DNA of 64,000 nt from NCBI GenBank assembly GCA_964400125.1, contig CAYNSR010000002.1:62001-126000 (forward strand), given 5' to 3'. Origin of the DNA: Micavibrio sp964400125 (GTDB taxonomy: Bacteria; Pseudomonadota; Alphaproteobacteria; Micavibrionales; Micavibrionaceae). Below are positions 8,981 through 18,358 of the stretch, piece after piece. Below the pieces are notes generated by a model, which did not search any database, was not told the origin of the DNA, and saw nothing but the letters and a program-made list of their open reading frames with translations. How positions within the stretch are numbered: the stretch's first letter is position 1; each line of letters opens with the position of its first letter. The position numbers were made by a program, and so were the translations under genes.

Positions 8981-11132
8981 TATTGCAAAGCCCTCCGCCC
9001 ATGATGACGGTGTATCGCACGATCCCTTGCTCTCTTGCCTTGTCTATCTGACGGGCCATTTCGGGCGCGCAAAATCTGCCGAAGCGATCCGGGCCGGGCT
9101 GGCCTATGATGAACGCGGCATGGGCCCGGCGTTATTTTGCGAAGCTGCCGAACGCATGGGCCTGAAAACCCGGATTGCAAAGCGAAAATCGCTGGCGCGG
9201 ATTTCTCCGCACGCGCTTCCGGTCGTCGTCGTTCTCGACAAGGGACAGGCCTGCGTCCTGATGGCGATGGATGTGGATAGCGCCCGGGCGCGGGTGTTCA
9301 TGCCAGAAACCGGGGCGGAAAAAGATATCTCTCTCGTCGCCCTGCAAAAGGGCTTTACTGGCCATGTCGTCTATATCCATCCCCGCGCCGAATTTACCGA
9401 CCCCGGTACCCCGCATCATTCCGATGTCGATCGTCACTGGTTCTGGGGGCCGTTTCTCGACAATACGGAAGTCTATGGCCAGGTCTTGACAGCGGCGGTC
9501 ATCATCAACCTGTTCGGCCTGACAGGGTCGATCTTCGTGATGAATTTTTATGATCGCGTCATCCCCAACAATGCCGTGGAAACGGGATGGGTTCTTTCCA
9601 TCGGGGCGCTGACGGTTTTTATCTTTGATTTTATCCTGCGCACCCTGCGCGCCTATTTCGTCGATTTCGCCGGACGGCGTGTGGATATCATCGCCGCCCG
9701 CCGGATTTACGACCAGTTGCTGGATATGAAGCTCTCCGCGCGTCCGTCGTCGAGCGGAGCTTTTGCCGGGATGCTGCGTGAATTCGATTCCGTGCGTGAA
9801 TTTCTGAGTTCCGCAACGATGACGGCCCTTGTCGATTTGCCGTTTTGTTTTTTCTTCATCTTCATCATCGGCATGCTTGGCGGTCCGCTGGCCGTCATTT
9901 TGCTGGTGATCGTCATGATCGTGCTGGCGGCCGGGGTTGCCCTGCAAATTCCGCTGCGGGCGCAAATCGCCAAAACCCAGCACACGGCAGAGAGCAAGCA
10001 CGGCCTTTTGGTTGAAACCATTCACGGGCTGGAGACAGTCAAGGCGGTCGGGGCTGATGGACGTTTGAGGGCGCGTTACGGCGATCTGGCCGCCGAAGCT
10101 GCAGGGCAGGCACAGGCCTCGCGCTTCTGGTCCGGTCTGGGGGTCAATGTTGCGACGTTCTTCCAGCAAAGTGCGACGATATTTTTGGTTCTGGGCGGCA
10201 TGTATCTGGTACGGGATCAGGAAATGACCATGGGGGCGCTGATTGCCTGCGTCATCCTCAGCGGTCGCGCCATTGCACCAATCGGGCAGGCGGCCAACCT
10301 GATGGGTCGTTATCACCAAACCGTCAATGCGATGAAAACGCTGAATGATTTCATGAAAAATCCGGTGGAACGTCCCGCCCATGCGCCGTTCCTGCACCGG
10401 CCCGATCTGAAGGGGAAAATTGCTTTCGATGGCGTCGGTTTCAGCTATCCCGGTAATGACCGTCATGTGCTGCAGGATATTCGTTTCACCATCAATGCGG
10501 GCGAACGTGTCGGCATTATCGGCCGGGTTGGGTCGGGAAAAAGCACAATCGCGCGTCTGATGATGGGGCTTTACGATCCCAATCAGGGGGCCATTCTTGT
10601 GGACGATACGGATTACCGCCAGATCGACCCGGCGGATCTGCGCCGGAACATGGCCTATATCGCGCAGGATGTGGTGCTGTTTCGTGGATCGGTGCGCGAC
10701 AATATCGTGATCGGGCGTCCGCAGGCGACCGAAGACGAAATCCTTGCTGCGGCAAGGGCGTCGGGGGTTCATGATTTTATTTCCCGCCACCCGATGGGAT
10801 ATGACGCGCAGGTGGGCGAAGGCGGCGGCGGGCTTTCCGGCGGCCAGCGTCAGGCTGTTGCTCTGGCCCGCGCGATGCTGACGGACCCGCATATCATGAT
10901 TTGCGATGAACCGACCAACGCCATGGACATGCAAGCCGAAGAGGCTTTCGTCCGCCATGTCCGCCAGCAGGCGGAGGGGCGGACCTTCATCCTGATTACG
11001 CACCGGCAATATCTCCTGTCGCTGGTTGATCGTCTGATCCTGATCGATCAGGGGCGGGTCGTCGCGGACGGGCCGAAGGAAAAAGTGATTGAGGCGCTGG
11101 CGAAAAAGAGTGTCGAGGTGCGCGGGGCATGA
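8973..11132 (+). CDS. Type I secretion ABC transporter with degenerate C39-like domain (LapB-like)
   Basis: A 719-residue fused permease-ATPase. The N-terminal about 140 residues resemble a C39 peptidase fold (DPLLSCLVYLTGHFGR) without a clear catalytic Cys-His pair, as in exporters of RTX proteins and adhesins that use this domain as a docking module. Transmembrane helices follow (about 165-430). The ATPase shows Walker A GRVGSGKST, a Q-loop YIAQD, signature LSGGQRQ and Walker B IMICDEP with a late switch His (ITHRQ). Substrate export together with the flanking TolC and HlyD proteins is firm from the family; the likely cargo is the FG-GAP protein at 14686-18213. Confidence 0.94.
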   Translation: MSDIAKPSAHDDGVSHDPLLSCLVYLTGHFGRAKSAEAIRAGLAYDERGMGPALFCEAAERMGLKTRIAKRKSLARISPHALPVVVVLDKGQACVLMAMDVDSARARVFMPETGAEKDISLVALQKGFTGHVVYIHPRAEFTDPGTPHHSDVDRHWFWGPFLDNTEVYGQVLTAAVIINLFGLTGSIFVMNFYDRVIPNNAVETGWVLSIGALTVFIFDFILRTLRAYFVDFAGRRVDIIAARRIYDQLLDMKLSARPSSSGAFAGMLREFDSVREFLSSATMTALVDLPFCFFFIFIIGMLGGPLAVILLVIVMIVLAAGVALQIPLRAQIAKTQHTAESKHGLLVETIHGLETVKAVGADGRLRARYGDLAAEAAGQAQASRFWSGLGVNVATFFQQSATIFLVLGGMYLVRDQEMTMGALIACVILSGRAIAPIGQAANLMGRYHQTVNAMKTLNDFMKNPVERPAHAPFLHRPDLKGKIAFDGVGFSYPGNDRHVLQDIRFTINAGERVGIIGRVGSGKSTIARLMMGLYDPNQGAILVDDTDYRQIDPADLRRNMAYIAQDVVLFRGSVRDNIVIGRPQATEDEILAAARASGVHDFISRHPMGYDAQVGEGGGGLSGGQRQAVALARAMLTDPHIMICDEPTNAMDMQAEEAFVRHVRQQAEGRTFILITHRQYLLSLVDRLILIDQGRVVADGPKEKVIEALAKKSVEVRGA

Positions 11133-12442
11133 CATTGCGTGAAACCGATTTCATGAGTGATCTGCATGCAGCGCAAAATATGCGGCCGCACCGCGCGTCG
11201 CAGATTTTTCTGGTTACGATCTGCGGGTTTGTCGTTTTCTTTTTCCTTTGGGCCGGTTTTTCAAAAGTGGAAATTCTCGTGCGCGGGCAGGGGAATGTCG
11301 TCCCCAGCAGCGAGGTGCAGGTCGTGCAAAGTCTCGAGGGTGGAATTTTGCAGGAATTGCTGGTTGCGGAAGGCGACCGAGTCAAGAAAGGCCAGATCCT
11401 CCTGAAAATCAGCGACGTCCTGTTCTCCTCGGAAAAAGGCGGTGCCGAGGCACAGTCTTTAGGCCTTCGCGCCAAAAGGGCGCGGCTCGAAGTCGAGGCC
11501 AACGGGCTGGAATTCGTCATGCCGGACGATATCGTCAAGCAGGCCCCGCAAATCGCGGCCAATGAAAAGGCGCTGTACCAGTCCCGGCAGCAGGAATTGA
11601 AAAACGCCATTTCGATTCTCGATGAAAAAATAGCCTCTGCCCGGGCGCAAGTGTCGGAAACCCGGGCGCAGATCAACCGCCTTTCCAGCAGTGCCGGAAT
11701 TTTGTCGCAGGAATTGAAGATCACCCGGGAAATGGTGGCCCAGCGCGCCGTGCCCAAGCTGGAAGAACTGCGCCTTTCCCGTGAACTGAACGATGCGCAG
11801 GGCCAGTTGCGCGCCAGTCAGGAAAAAATAACCGGGCTCGAGGCGGAACTGAAATCGGCCCAGCAGGAACGCAAGGATCAGGAAGACAAATTCCGCTCGC
11901 AGGCGCTTGGGGAACTGAACGCGGTTGAAACTGATATCGCCCGTTTAGGGGAAAGCCTGAAATCCATCGGTGACCGCGTTTCCCGGGCGGAGATACGATC
12001 GCCCGTGGACGGGGTGGTCAACCGCGTGGCGCTGAAAACGATCGGCGGGGTTGTCGAGCCGGCGCAGCAATTGATGGAAATCGTGCCGCTGGATGAAAAA
12101 CTGAAAATCATTGCCCGCGTCACGCCCAGCGATATTGCCTTCCTGCAAATCGGCCAGCCTGTGAACGTCAAGATTACCGCCTACGACCCGCAACGTTACG
12201 GCAGCCTGACCGGGCGTCTGGTGCGCATCGGTGCCAACAGCGTTTCTGACAGGGACGGAAACACTTTTTTCGAGATCGAAGTCACGACCGACAAAGGTCA
12301 TATGGGCACGCCAGAAAATCCGCTGCCGATTACAACGGGTATGGTTGCGATGATCGAGGTTATCACCGGAAAACGCACTGTTCTCGAATATCTGTTCAAG
12401 CCTTTCCTGCAGGCGAAGGACAAGGCCCTGACGGAGATCTGA
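11129..12442 (+). CDS. Type I secretion membrane fusion protein (HlyD/LapC-like)
   Basis: A 437-residue periplasmic adaptor linking the ABC exporter to TolC. One transmembrane helix (about 26-46) is followed by a split lipoyl/barrel-sandwich domain (VVQSLEGGILQELLVAEGDRVKKGQILLKI and IRSPVDGVVNRVALKTIGGVV) around a long coiled-coil of about 200 residues. The C-terminal beta domain ends in the family block TGMVAMIEVITGKRTVLEYLFKP. The ATG overlaps the exporter stop by four bases; an internal ATG at 11153 is an alternative start. Confidence 0.94.
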   Translation: MTLRETDFMSDLHAAQNMRPHRASQIFLVTICGFVVFFFLWAGFSKVEILVRGQGNVVPSSEVQVVQSLEGGILQELLVAEGDRVKKGQILLKISDVLFSSEKGGAEAQSLGLRAKRARLEVEANGLEFVMPDDIVKQAPQIAANEKALYQSRQQELKNAISILDEKIASARAQVSETRAQINRLSSSAGILSQELKITREMVAQRAVPKLEELRLSRELNDAQGQLRASQEKITGLEAELKSAQQERKDQEDKFRSQALGELNAVETDIARLGESLKSIGDRVSRAEIRSPVDGVVNRVALKTIGGVVEPAQQLMEIVPLDEKLKIIARVTPSDIAFLQIGQPVNVKITAYDPQRYGSLTGRLVRIGANSVSDRDGNTFFEIEVTTDKGHMGTPENPLPITTGMVAMIEVITGKRTVLEYLFKPFLQAKDKALTEI

Positions 12443-14682
12443 TGGCGCATTTACTCATCAATCGGTGGGTTCATACGATTTTGCTGCTGGCCTTGCTCTG
12501 CGGCGCGATTTTTGTCCGCCTTCAGGATTACCAGTGGTCGCGGGCGCTCAGCTATCTGGCTTTCGATCGCTACAACGTCCTCCGTCCGCGTGAGGCGGGC
12601 GATCATGTGGTGATCGTCGATATCGACGACGAATCGCTGTTGCGGATCGGACAATGGCCGTGGCCGCGCACTGTTTTAGCGGATCTGGTCGTCAGGTTGA
12701 AAGACATGGGTGCTGCGGTTGTCGCCTTCGACGGCGTTTTAGCCGAACCGGATCGGACATCGCCATCGGCGCTCCTCTCCGGTTTGCCCGAAGATCGGGA
12801 TTTCGGCGCGCTGAAAGAGATGCTGGCGCAGATGCCGGATCACGACACTCTTTTTGCTGAAGCCCTCAGGAAAACCGGTTTCTTCGTCGCCGGGTTTTCA
12901 CACGGGTCGTATGACCGGATCAAAAAACCGCGTCTGGTGTCGCCACTTTTGGCGAAAAAGGATGCAAAGGCAGAATTTCTGGATCACGCGCCGTTTTTCA
13001 ACAGCGCCGTGACCTTTATCCCCGTGCTTGAAAATGCTGCCGCCGGGAATGGCAGTTTTATGGCGTTTCCTGAAATCGACGGCATTATCCGCAAGACGGG
13101 TATTCTTTTTCGTGACGAACAAACCCTTTATCCTTCGCTCAGTCTCGAAGCGATCCGAATTTCGCTGGGCGAAATTCGCGAGCCTGCCAAAATCATCCGG
13201 AATGACGATCTCGGCAATAACCGCTTCGCGACCGAATACCAGATTGCCGTTGGCCCGCATTTGATCCCGGTCGATCGGGACGGGTTGATGTGGGTTTATT
13301 TTCGTGAATTCACCCGGGATCGCGATTATCTCCCGGTATTTCAGGTGCTGGACGCTCACCCCGCGCCGGATGTGCAGGACAGACTGAAGGGCCGTATCGT
13401 CTTTATTGGGTCCAGCGCGGAAGGCCTGAAGGATTTGCGGTCAACGCCGCTCAATCTCTTCGTGCCGGGGGTGGAAATCCATGCGAATGCGGCGGAACAG
13501 ATCATGCAGGGCAAATACTTGTTGCGGCCGAATATCCTGCTCGGGGCAGAACTGGTCTTTATGACGGTGATCGGTTTTGCCGTGATCCTGCTGGCCCCGT
13601 TTATCGGCGCGATCGTGCAGGCTGGTCTGACCACGGCCTTGCTTGGCGGGATATGGTTTGCATCATGGCACATTTTTCTCAATCACGGCTTGTTGCTCGA
13701 CCCGGTTTATCCCAGCCTGACAATTCTGGCCCTGTTTGTTCTGGCATCCCTGCTTGCCTATATCCGCACCGAGGCGGAGCGGCGTCATGTGCGGGATGCG
13801 TTTTCGCATTATATTTCTCCGGATTTCATGAAGGAACTGACCTCCGATCCCGACAAGCTGAAACTGGGCGGGGAGGTGCGCGAACTGACGGTCATGTTCA
13901 CCGATATCCGCAGCTTCACCACGATTTCCGAGCAATTATCGCCGGAGGCGCTGATTCAGTTGATGAATGATTTTCTGACGCCCATGTCGGCACTGGTGAT
14001 GGATAATCGCGGCACAATCGATAAATACATGGGCGATGCGATGATGGCGTTCTGGAACGCGCCTCTGGACGATGCACAGCATGCCCGCCATGCCTGCCTG
14101 ACGGCGATGAAGATGGATGCGGCGCTGGCACCGATCAATGCCCGCCTGCGTGAACGCGCCGGGGATAGGCCGCCTCTGGTTCTGGCGGCGGGTATCGGCA
14201 TCAATACCGGCCCGGCATCGGTCGGCAATATGGGGTCGAAGCAACGCTTTGCCTATTCCGCGCTTGGCGATACCGTCAATCTGGCCTCGCGGCTGGAGGG
14301 ACAGACAAAAACCTACGGCGTGTCCATCCTGATCGGGGAGGAAACGGCGCGGCAGGTGTCGGAGCTGGCCCTGCTGGAGCTTGACCTGCTGCGGGTCAAG
14401 GGCAAGGTTGCGCCGGTGCGGGTCTATACGCTGGTCGGAGATGAAACCGTGGCGGACGGAGCGGATTTCCGCGTCTGGAAGGATCACCACAACCGCATGA
14501 TTGCGGCCTATCGCGCCATGGATTTTAACGGTGCGGACGCATTGATTGGGGAATGCCGCAAATTATCAGGCGGGCAACTGGATAAATTCTACACGATTTT
14601 TTCCGCCCGTATGGAAACACTCCGAAAAAACCGCCCCGGCGAAGATCGCTGGGACGGCGTGTTCGAAGCATTGGGCAAATAG
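12442..14682 (+). CDS. CHASE2-domain class III adenylate cyclase
   Basis: A 746-residue membrane receptor cyclase. A first TM (about 8-27) leads to a periplasmic CHASE2 sensor (about 40-345), then three TMs (about 360-445) and a cytoplasmic class III cyclase domain (about 475-650). Metal aspartates are present in FTDIRSFT (near 486) and YMGDAMMAFWN (near 531), and the transition-state Asn/Arg in VNLASRLEG. The Lys just before YMGD favours ATP over GTP, so cAMP is the likely product. The start overlaps the HlyD-like gene stop by one base (TGATG), tying the cyclase to the secretion operon. The CHASE2 ligand is unknown. Confidence 0.93.
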   Translation: MAHLLINRWVHTILLLALLCGAIFVRLQDYQWSRALSYLAFDRYNVLRPREAGDHVVIVDIDDESLLRIGQWPWPRTVLADLVVRLKDMGAAVVAFDGVLAEPDRTSPSALLSGLPEDRDFGALKEMLAQMPDHDTLFAEALRKTGFFVAGFSHGSYDRIKKPRLVSPLLAKKDAKAEFLDHAPFFNSAVTFIPVLENAAAGNGSFMAFPEIDGIIRKTGILFRDEQTLYPSLSLEAIRISLGEIREPAKIIRNDDLGNNRFATEYQIAVGPHLIPVDRDGLMWVYFREFTRDRDYLPVFQVLDAHPAPDVQDRLKGRIVFIGSSAEGLKDLRSTPLNLFVPGVEIHANAAEQIMQGKYLLRPNILLGAELVFMTVIGFAVILLAPFIGAIVQAGLTTALLGGIWFASWHIFLNHGLLLDPVYPSLTILALFVLASLLAYIRTEAERRHVRDAFSHYISPDFMKELTSDPDKLKLGGEVRELTVMFTDIRSFTTISEQLSPEALIQLMNDFLTPMSALVMDNRGTIDKYMGDAMMAFWNAPLDDAQHARHACLTAMKMDAALAPINARLRERAGDRPPLVLAAGIGINTGPASVGNMGSKQRFAYSALGDTVNLASRLEGQTKTYGVSILIGEETARQVSELALLELDLLRVKGKVAPVRVYTLVGDETVADGADFRVWKDHHNRMIAAYRAMDFNGADALIGECRKLSGGQLDKFYTIFSARMETLRKNRPGEDRWDGVFEALGK

Positions 14683-14685
14683 GTT

Positions 14686-17600
14686 TTACGCGATGTTGAC
14701 GTTGGTGATCGTATCGCTGATCATCAATGTGTAGCCGCCGAAATCGTAATGATTGTAGCCGCTTATATTGCCCGCAAAGCTGAACCCAAGATCCGTTGGT
14801 GATCCCGGTGTAAGGGTTGCGGCACCATCATTATTGTCAAAGCGCAGATCGGTTGAGAGGCTTCCTGAAATGGTCAGCGTCCCGTCCTCGCTGGATTGCA
14901 ACAGGCGGAAAACATCGTCAAGGCCAAGCGTTAACTGCGTCGCCCCTCCGGCAAGTGTAATCCGCTCGATCCCGCTTAAATTTTCGTTAAGGTGATTGAG
15001 ATTGATTGTACCGCCAGTCATAAATTCGATCGTGTCAATCCCGGCCCCGCCATTATATTCGGCCTGATTGGGATTCCATACGCGCATATGGTCATTGCCG
15101 TCTCCGCCGAGGAAACGGATGCCAGTGTTGGTGTTTACGCCACTGGTCAGGAAATCAGCGCCGCCAAATCCACGCAAAACTTGATTCGATGCCGTGGCCT
15201 CGGCGTTATTCGTGCCATCGACCTCGATAATCGACGTTGATACATCATCGACATCGCGGCGGCCATAGACCATAACGATGCCGCCATCATTTGTGTGCGT
15301 GCCGCTGTCATTATCAAGATTCGGCAGGCCGATCAGCATGTCGTCATAGCCGTCGCCGTTATAATCGCCGACCGAGGTCATGGATATCTCAAATTGATCC
15401 GTGGCCGGATCGGTGAAATTGAACTGGAAGGCGCTGAGATCCAGCATCATATGCAGGTAATCCGCCCCGTTCGGCATGCTTGCAAGGTCAATCACCGTTC
15501 CCGGTGCCCAACTGCGGCCATAGACGACATAAACATCGACCATGTCGCCAGTCCGGTAGGCAAGGGCGATATCGTTCAGGCCATCGCCGTTAAAATCGCC
15601 CGCATTGGCGGCACCAATCAACTGGTCTCCGGCCCCGGTATTAACAAATTTCACATTGCTCGACCCGATGCTGAAAATTCCGCCGCCGCGGGTTTCATTG
15701 CCATAGAACAGGTGGAATGTATTGCTACCTGTTTCCGCGATGCCGAAATCCGATTTCCCGTCGCCATTCATATCGCCCATGCCGAAGACAGGAATTTCCT
15801 TGTCCCCTGCGGCGACATTGATGCCGCTGATGGTCATGGGGATATTCAGGGTCTGATCGCCGAAATGAACGTGAACCTTTCCTGTTCCGGCTTCCGATAC
15901 GGCAATATCCGACCGACCATCATTGTCAAAATCACCGATCCCGGCGACAGCGGCCCCCAGATATGTTCCGGCTCCGCCTGCGGTTACTTCCAGTACATTC
16001 GCGCTTGCAGTAACGTCAATATCCCCCCCGCTACCATCGCCGAAAACGACATAAAACTTCCCGACTCCGCCCGCAGCCAGAGCAGGCGCACCGATCAGGA
16101 TATCGCTATAGCCATCACCGTTGAAATCTCCGGCGCTGGCCACGCTCCACCCGGCCATATTGTTGGTTTCAAACCCGCTGATCGAGATATGCGTAGTTGG
16201 CCCGGTGGTGATAATCACCCGCCCGCTATTGATTTGTCCGCCATCGGCAAACGGGGCCCCGACGATAAAATCAATGCGTCCGTCGCCGTCAAAATCGCCC
16301 GCTCCGGAAACGGACAGGGTGCTGGCACTGCTCAGGCCGAACCGGGCGCTCGGGTCGAATGCCATGCCGCTGACGATGATGCGCGCATCCGGGTCCGGTG
16401 CGGCATTTGTAAAAACCCAGTCCTGCGTGCCGTTATGATCCATATCGCCCAGCCCGACCACGTTCCACCCAAGCCCGGTATTGGCAGCGCCTGTGTCCAG
16501 AACAAACCCGTCCACAGATGCCGACCCGTTGATGACGTCGATCAGGTCTACATCGGCGATGGGGGCATTCGGATCAACCACGGTGTGGACGAATGAAAGG
16601 CTCGTTGTCTGCGTATCCGGCAATGTCCCGATGATCGCGATGTTTTCAACATTCCCGTCGGCAAGGTTCGCCGCACCGAAGTTGGAGATTCTGATCTCCG
16701 CCTGATTGGGGTTGAGGGGATCAATGTAGATTTCAAAGTTCGGATTTGGCGTTCCGTCCCATGTAAAAACCGTATCGGGATAGTTTGATGTAAAGAGGAA
16801 GACCGTTGTACCAGCGACCGCCGGCATAATAGGATTGACCGAAACATATGATAATGTGAACGCTGGCGGCGGCGTTGTGGTTGTGCCGCCATTGCTGCCA
16901 TCCGTCGTTGCAGTGTTTGTCGTCGTTGTTGTCGTTGTACTGTTGTCTCCCGTGACGCTCGTATCTGTCGTCGTTGTTGTCGTTGTCGATACCGTGTTTG
17001 TCGTCGTGGACATTGTCACGGTCGTTGCAGAAAACGTTAGAGGAGTTGCTGTCGTGGTTATACCAGAATCCAGAGCAACGGTTTCTTTTGTGCCCGCGCT
17101 TGTATCGAACCCTGAACTGGTGTCGAGGGTGATCGGCATGGCGTCGATCAGGGTGGTTTCCTGCGTGCCCTGATCCTGCAGCAAGGCATCCGTGTCGTCG
17201 GTCGCCGCCGGGTCTGTTGTTTCCGTCGGCAGGACTTGCGCGGGGGCCGTTTCACTCTCTGGTGTCGTTTCGCCTGTCTCGTCCTCGATTCTATCAGAGG
17301 CGGTGGAATCATCGACCTGACTGAACATTTCACCGGAAACGGTTCGCAGGACATTATAGTTCTGATCGACCTGTTCGGCGCTCAGGACACCTTCATTGAC
17401 GATCGGGTCGTCAAATCCGGCCAATGTCACGGTTTCATATTGTTCGGACAGGGTTTGTTCTCCCGTGCCGTTGGTGACGACGATGGCCCCTTCGACCACC
17501 GTAATCTGGCTTTCGCCATTTGCGTCGATGTCTCCGATAATGGTCGTTCCGCGAATGCCGATGGAGCCGACGGGCGTTTCGATCCTGACATCATCGGGAT

Positions 17601-18213
17601 CTTCGCGACCAATCAGGCCGCTGGTGAACATGAAAACGCCGTGCAGGACGGAAAAATTCGTCTCACCGCTCTGCGTCGCTGGGTCGAAAACATATTCGTC
17701 GATGGCAAGTCGCGCGTTTTCCGATACGGCAAAGCTTGTCTCGTCGACGAAGGTGATGTTGACGGCACCGCTGCCCTGGGTCTCGATAATGTCGCCCTGA
17801 TAGATGGGCGTGCCGATTGCGGCTTTGACGATTGTGCCGTCAGGATGCGTGATGGTGGCATCCCCTGAAACTTCCTTGACCATACCGATGGGGCTAGAAT
17901 CGTCGATGGATCCTTTTTGTGCCATCTGGGTACCGTCGACCGGTTTGGCAAAGGAATCGACCAGCGCCGGGGTCAGGGCACCGCCCTGTGTGGAAACGAG
18001 CAGGGGGTGCGGCTCGGTCAGAAAATAGTTTTCAATGATGATTTCAGGACCATCCGCCGTGCGCAGGATCAAATCCTGCCCGTCGCGCAGAATTTGCGAG
18101 TCGCTGACATAAGAATTGGAGGGAATTTCGATGCGTGCGCCCGGTTCGGCCTGAAACCGTATCGGATTGTGATCCGTCTGTCCGCTGGTGGAATCGTCTG
18201 TAATGCGTACCAT
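14686..18213 (-). CDS. Large secreted FecR / FG-GAP / RTX-like adhesin, probable type I substrate
   Basis: A protein of about 1175 residues. In order it has: a BapA/LapF-type prefix (about 10-75, with RDGQDLILRTADG); a FecR domain (about 100-225, VGSIGIRGTT); a Pro/Thr/Ser linker with long threonine runs (about 330-445); a beta-rich domain; seven FG-GAP repeats (such as GDFDGDGRIDFIVGAP, GDFNGDGYSDILIGAP, GDYNGDGYDDMLIGLP) forming a probable integrin-like propeller; and a C-terminal region with two RTX-like nonapeptides (GGDGNDHM, GGAGIDTI) ahead of the last about 120 residues, where type I secretion signals lie. It has no Sec signal. The start at 18213 is preferred (GGGGG about eight bases upstream); ATGs at 18240 and 18258 are alternatives. 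It ends three bases from the cyclase stop, tail to tail with the secretion operon. Confidence 0.85.
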   Translation of the reverse strand: MVRITDDSTSGQTDHNPIRFQAEPGARIEIPSNSYVSDSQILRDGQDLILRTADGPEIIIENYFLTEPHPLLVSTQGGALTPALVDSFAKPVDGTQMAQKGSIDDSSPIGMVKEVSGDATITHPDGTIVKAAIGTPIYQGDIIETQGSGAVNITFVDETSFAVSENARLAIDEYVFDPATQSGETNFSVLHGVFMFTSGLIGREDPDDVRIETPVGSIGIRGTTIIGDIDANGESQITVVEGAIVVTNGTGEQTLSEQYETVTLAGFDDPIVNEGVLSAEQVDQNYNVLRTVSGEMFSQVDDSTASDRIEDETGETTPESETAPAQVLPTETTDPAATDDTDALLQDQGTQETTLIDAMPITLDTSSGFDTSAGTKETVALDSGITTTATPLTFSATTVTMSTTTNTVSTTTTTTTDTSVTGDNSTTTTTTTNTATTDGSNGGTTTTPPPAFTLSYVSVNPIMPAVAGTTVFLFTSNYPDTVFTWDGTPNPNFEIYIDPLNPNQAEIRISNFGAANLADGNVENIAIIGTLPDTQTTSLSFVHTVVDPNAPIADVDLIDVINGSASVDGFVLDTGAANTGLGWNVVGLGDMDHNGTQDWVFTNAAPDPDARIIVSGMAFDPSARFGLSSASTLSVSGAGDFDGDGRIDFIVGAPFADGGQINSGRVIITTGPTTHISISGFETNNMAGWSVASAGDFNGDGYSDILIGAPALAAGGVGKFYVVFGDGSGGDIDVTASANVLEVTAGGAGTYLGAAVAGIGDFDNDGRSDIAVSEAGTGKVHVHFGDQTLNIPMTISGINVAAGDKEIPVFGMGDMNGDGKSDFGIAETGSNTFHLFYGNETRGGGIFSIGSSNVKFVNTGAGDQLIGAANAGDFNGDGLNDIALAYRTGDMVDVYVVYGRSWAPGTVIDLASMPNGADYLHMMLDLSAFQFNFTDPATDQFEISMTSVGDYNGDGYDDMLIGLPNLDNDSGTHTNDGGIVMVYGRRDVDDVSTSIIEVDGTNNAEATASNQVLRGFGGADFLTSGVNTNTGIRFLGGDGNDHMRVWNPNQAEYNGGAGIDTIEFMTGGTINLNHLNENLSGIERITLAGGATQLTLGLDDVFRLLQSSEDGTLTISGSLSTDLRFDNNDGAATLTPGSPTDLGFSFAGNISGYNHYDFGGYTLMISDTITNVNIA

Positions 18214-18331
18214 AGTCAAACCCCCGTTTGAAAACCCCATGCCCCCCTGTGCATACATAGGGGCTATCCTATTATTCTAGGGGAAATTGATTAATAACCG
18301 TTGATTTTCGCCCTGCATTTTATACAAATGC

Positions 18332-18358
18332 AAAAAAGTGCATAACCTGTTGTTATGC
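18332..18358 (-). terminator. Intrinsic terminator after the CNB-EAL gene
   Basis: On the minus strand GCATAAC and GTTATGC form a 7-bp stem with a 5-nt loop, followed by ACTTTTTT. It overlaps the stop of the phosphodiesterase gene and separates its transcript from the adhesin gene, which must then have its own promoter in 18214-18331. Confidence 0.7.

Noticed and set aside
9132..11135. A 667-codon open frame on the minus strand
   Set aside because: It mirrors the ABC exporter gene, and its translation has no recognisable domain; the plus-strand gene has all ATPase motifs.
15295..16596. A 433-codon open frame on the plus strand
   Set aside because: It lies wholly opposite the FG-GAP repeats, whose periodic GD-D-D-G-D codons leave the reverse frame open; no family resemblance or ribosome site.
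16862..17020. Short-period repeats of gtcgtt/gttgtc that could suggest a CRISPR or microsatellite array
   Set aside because: There are no spaced direct repeats; the stretch encodes threonine runs in the linker of the secreted FG-GAP protein on the minus strand.
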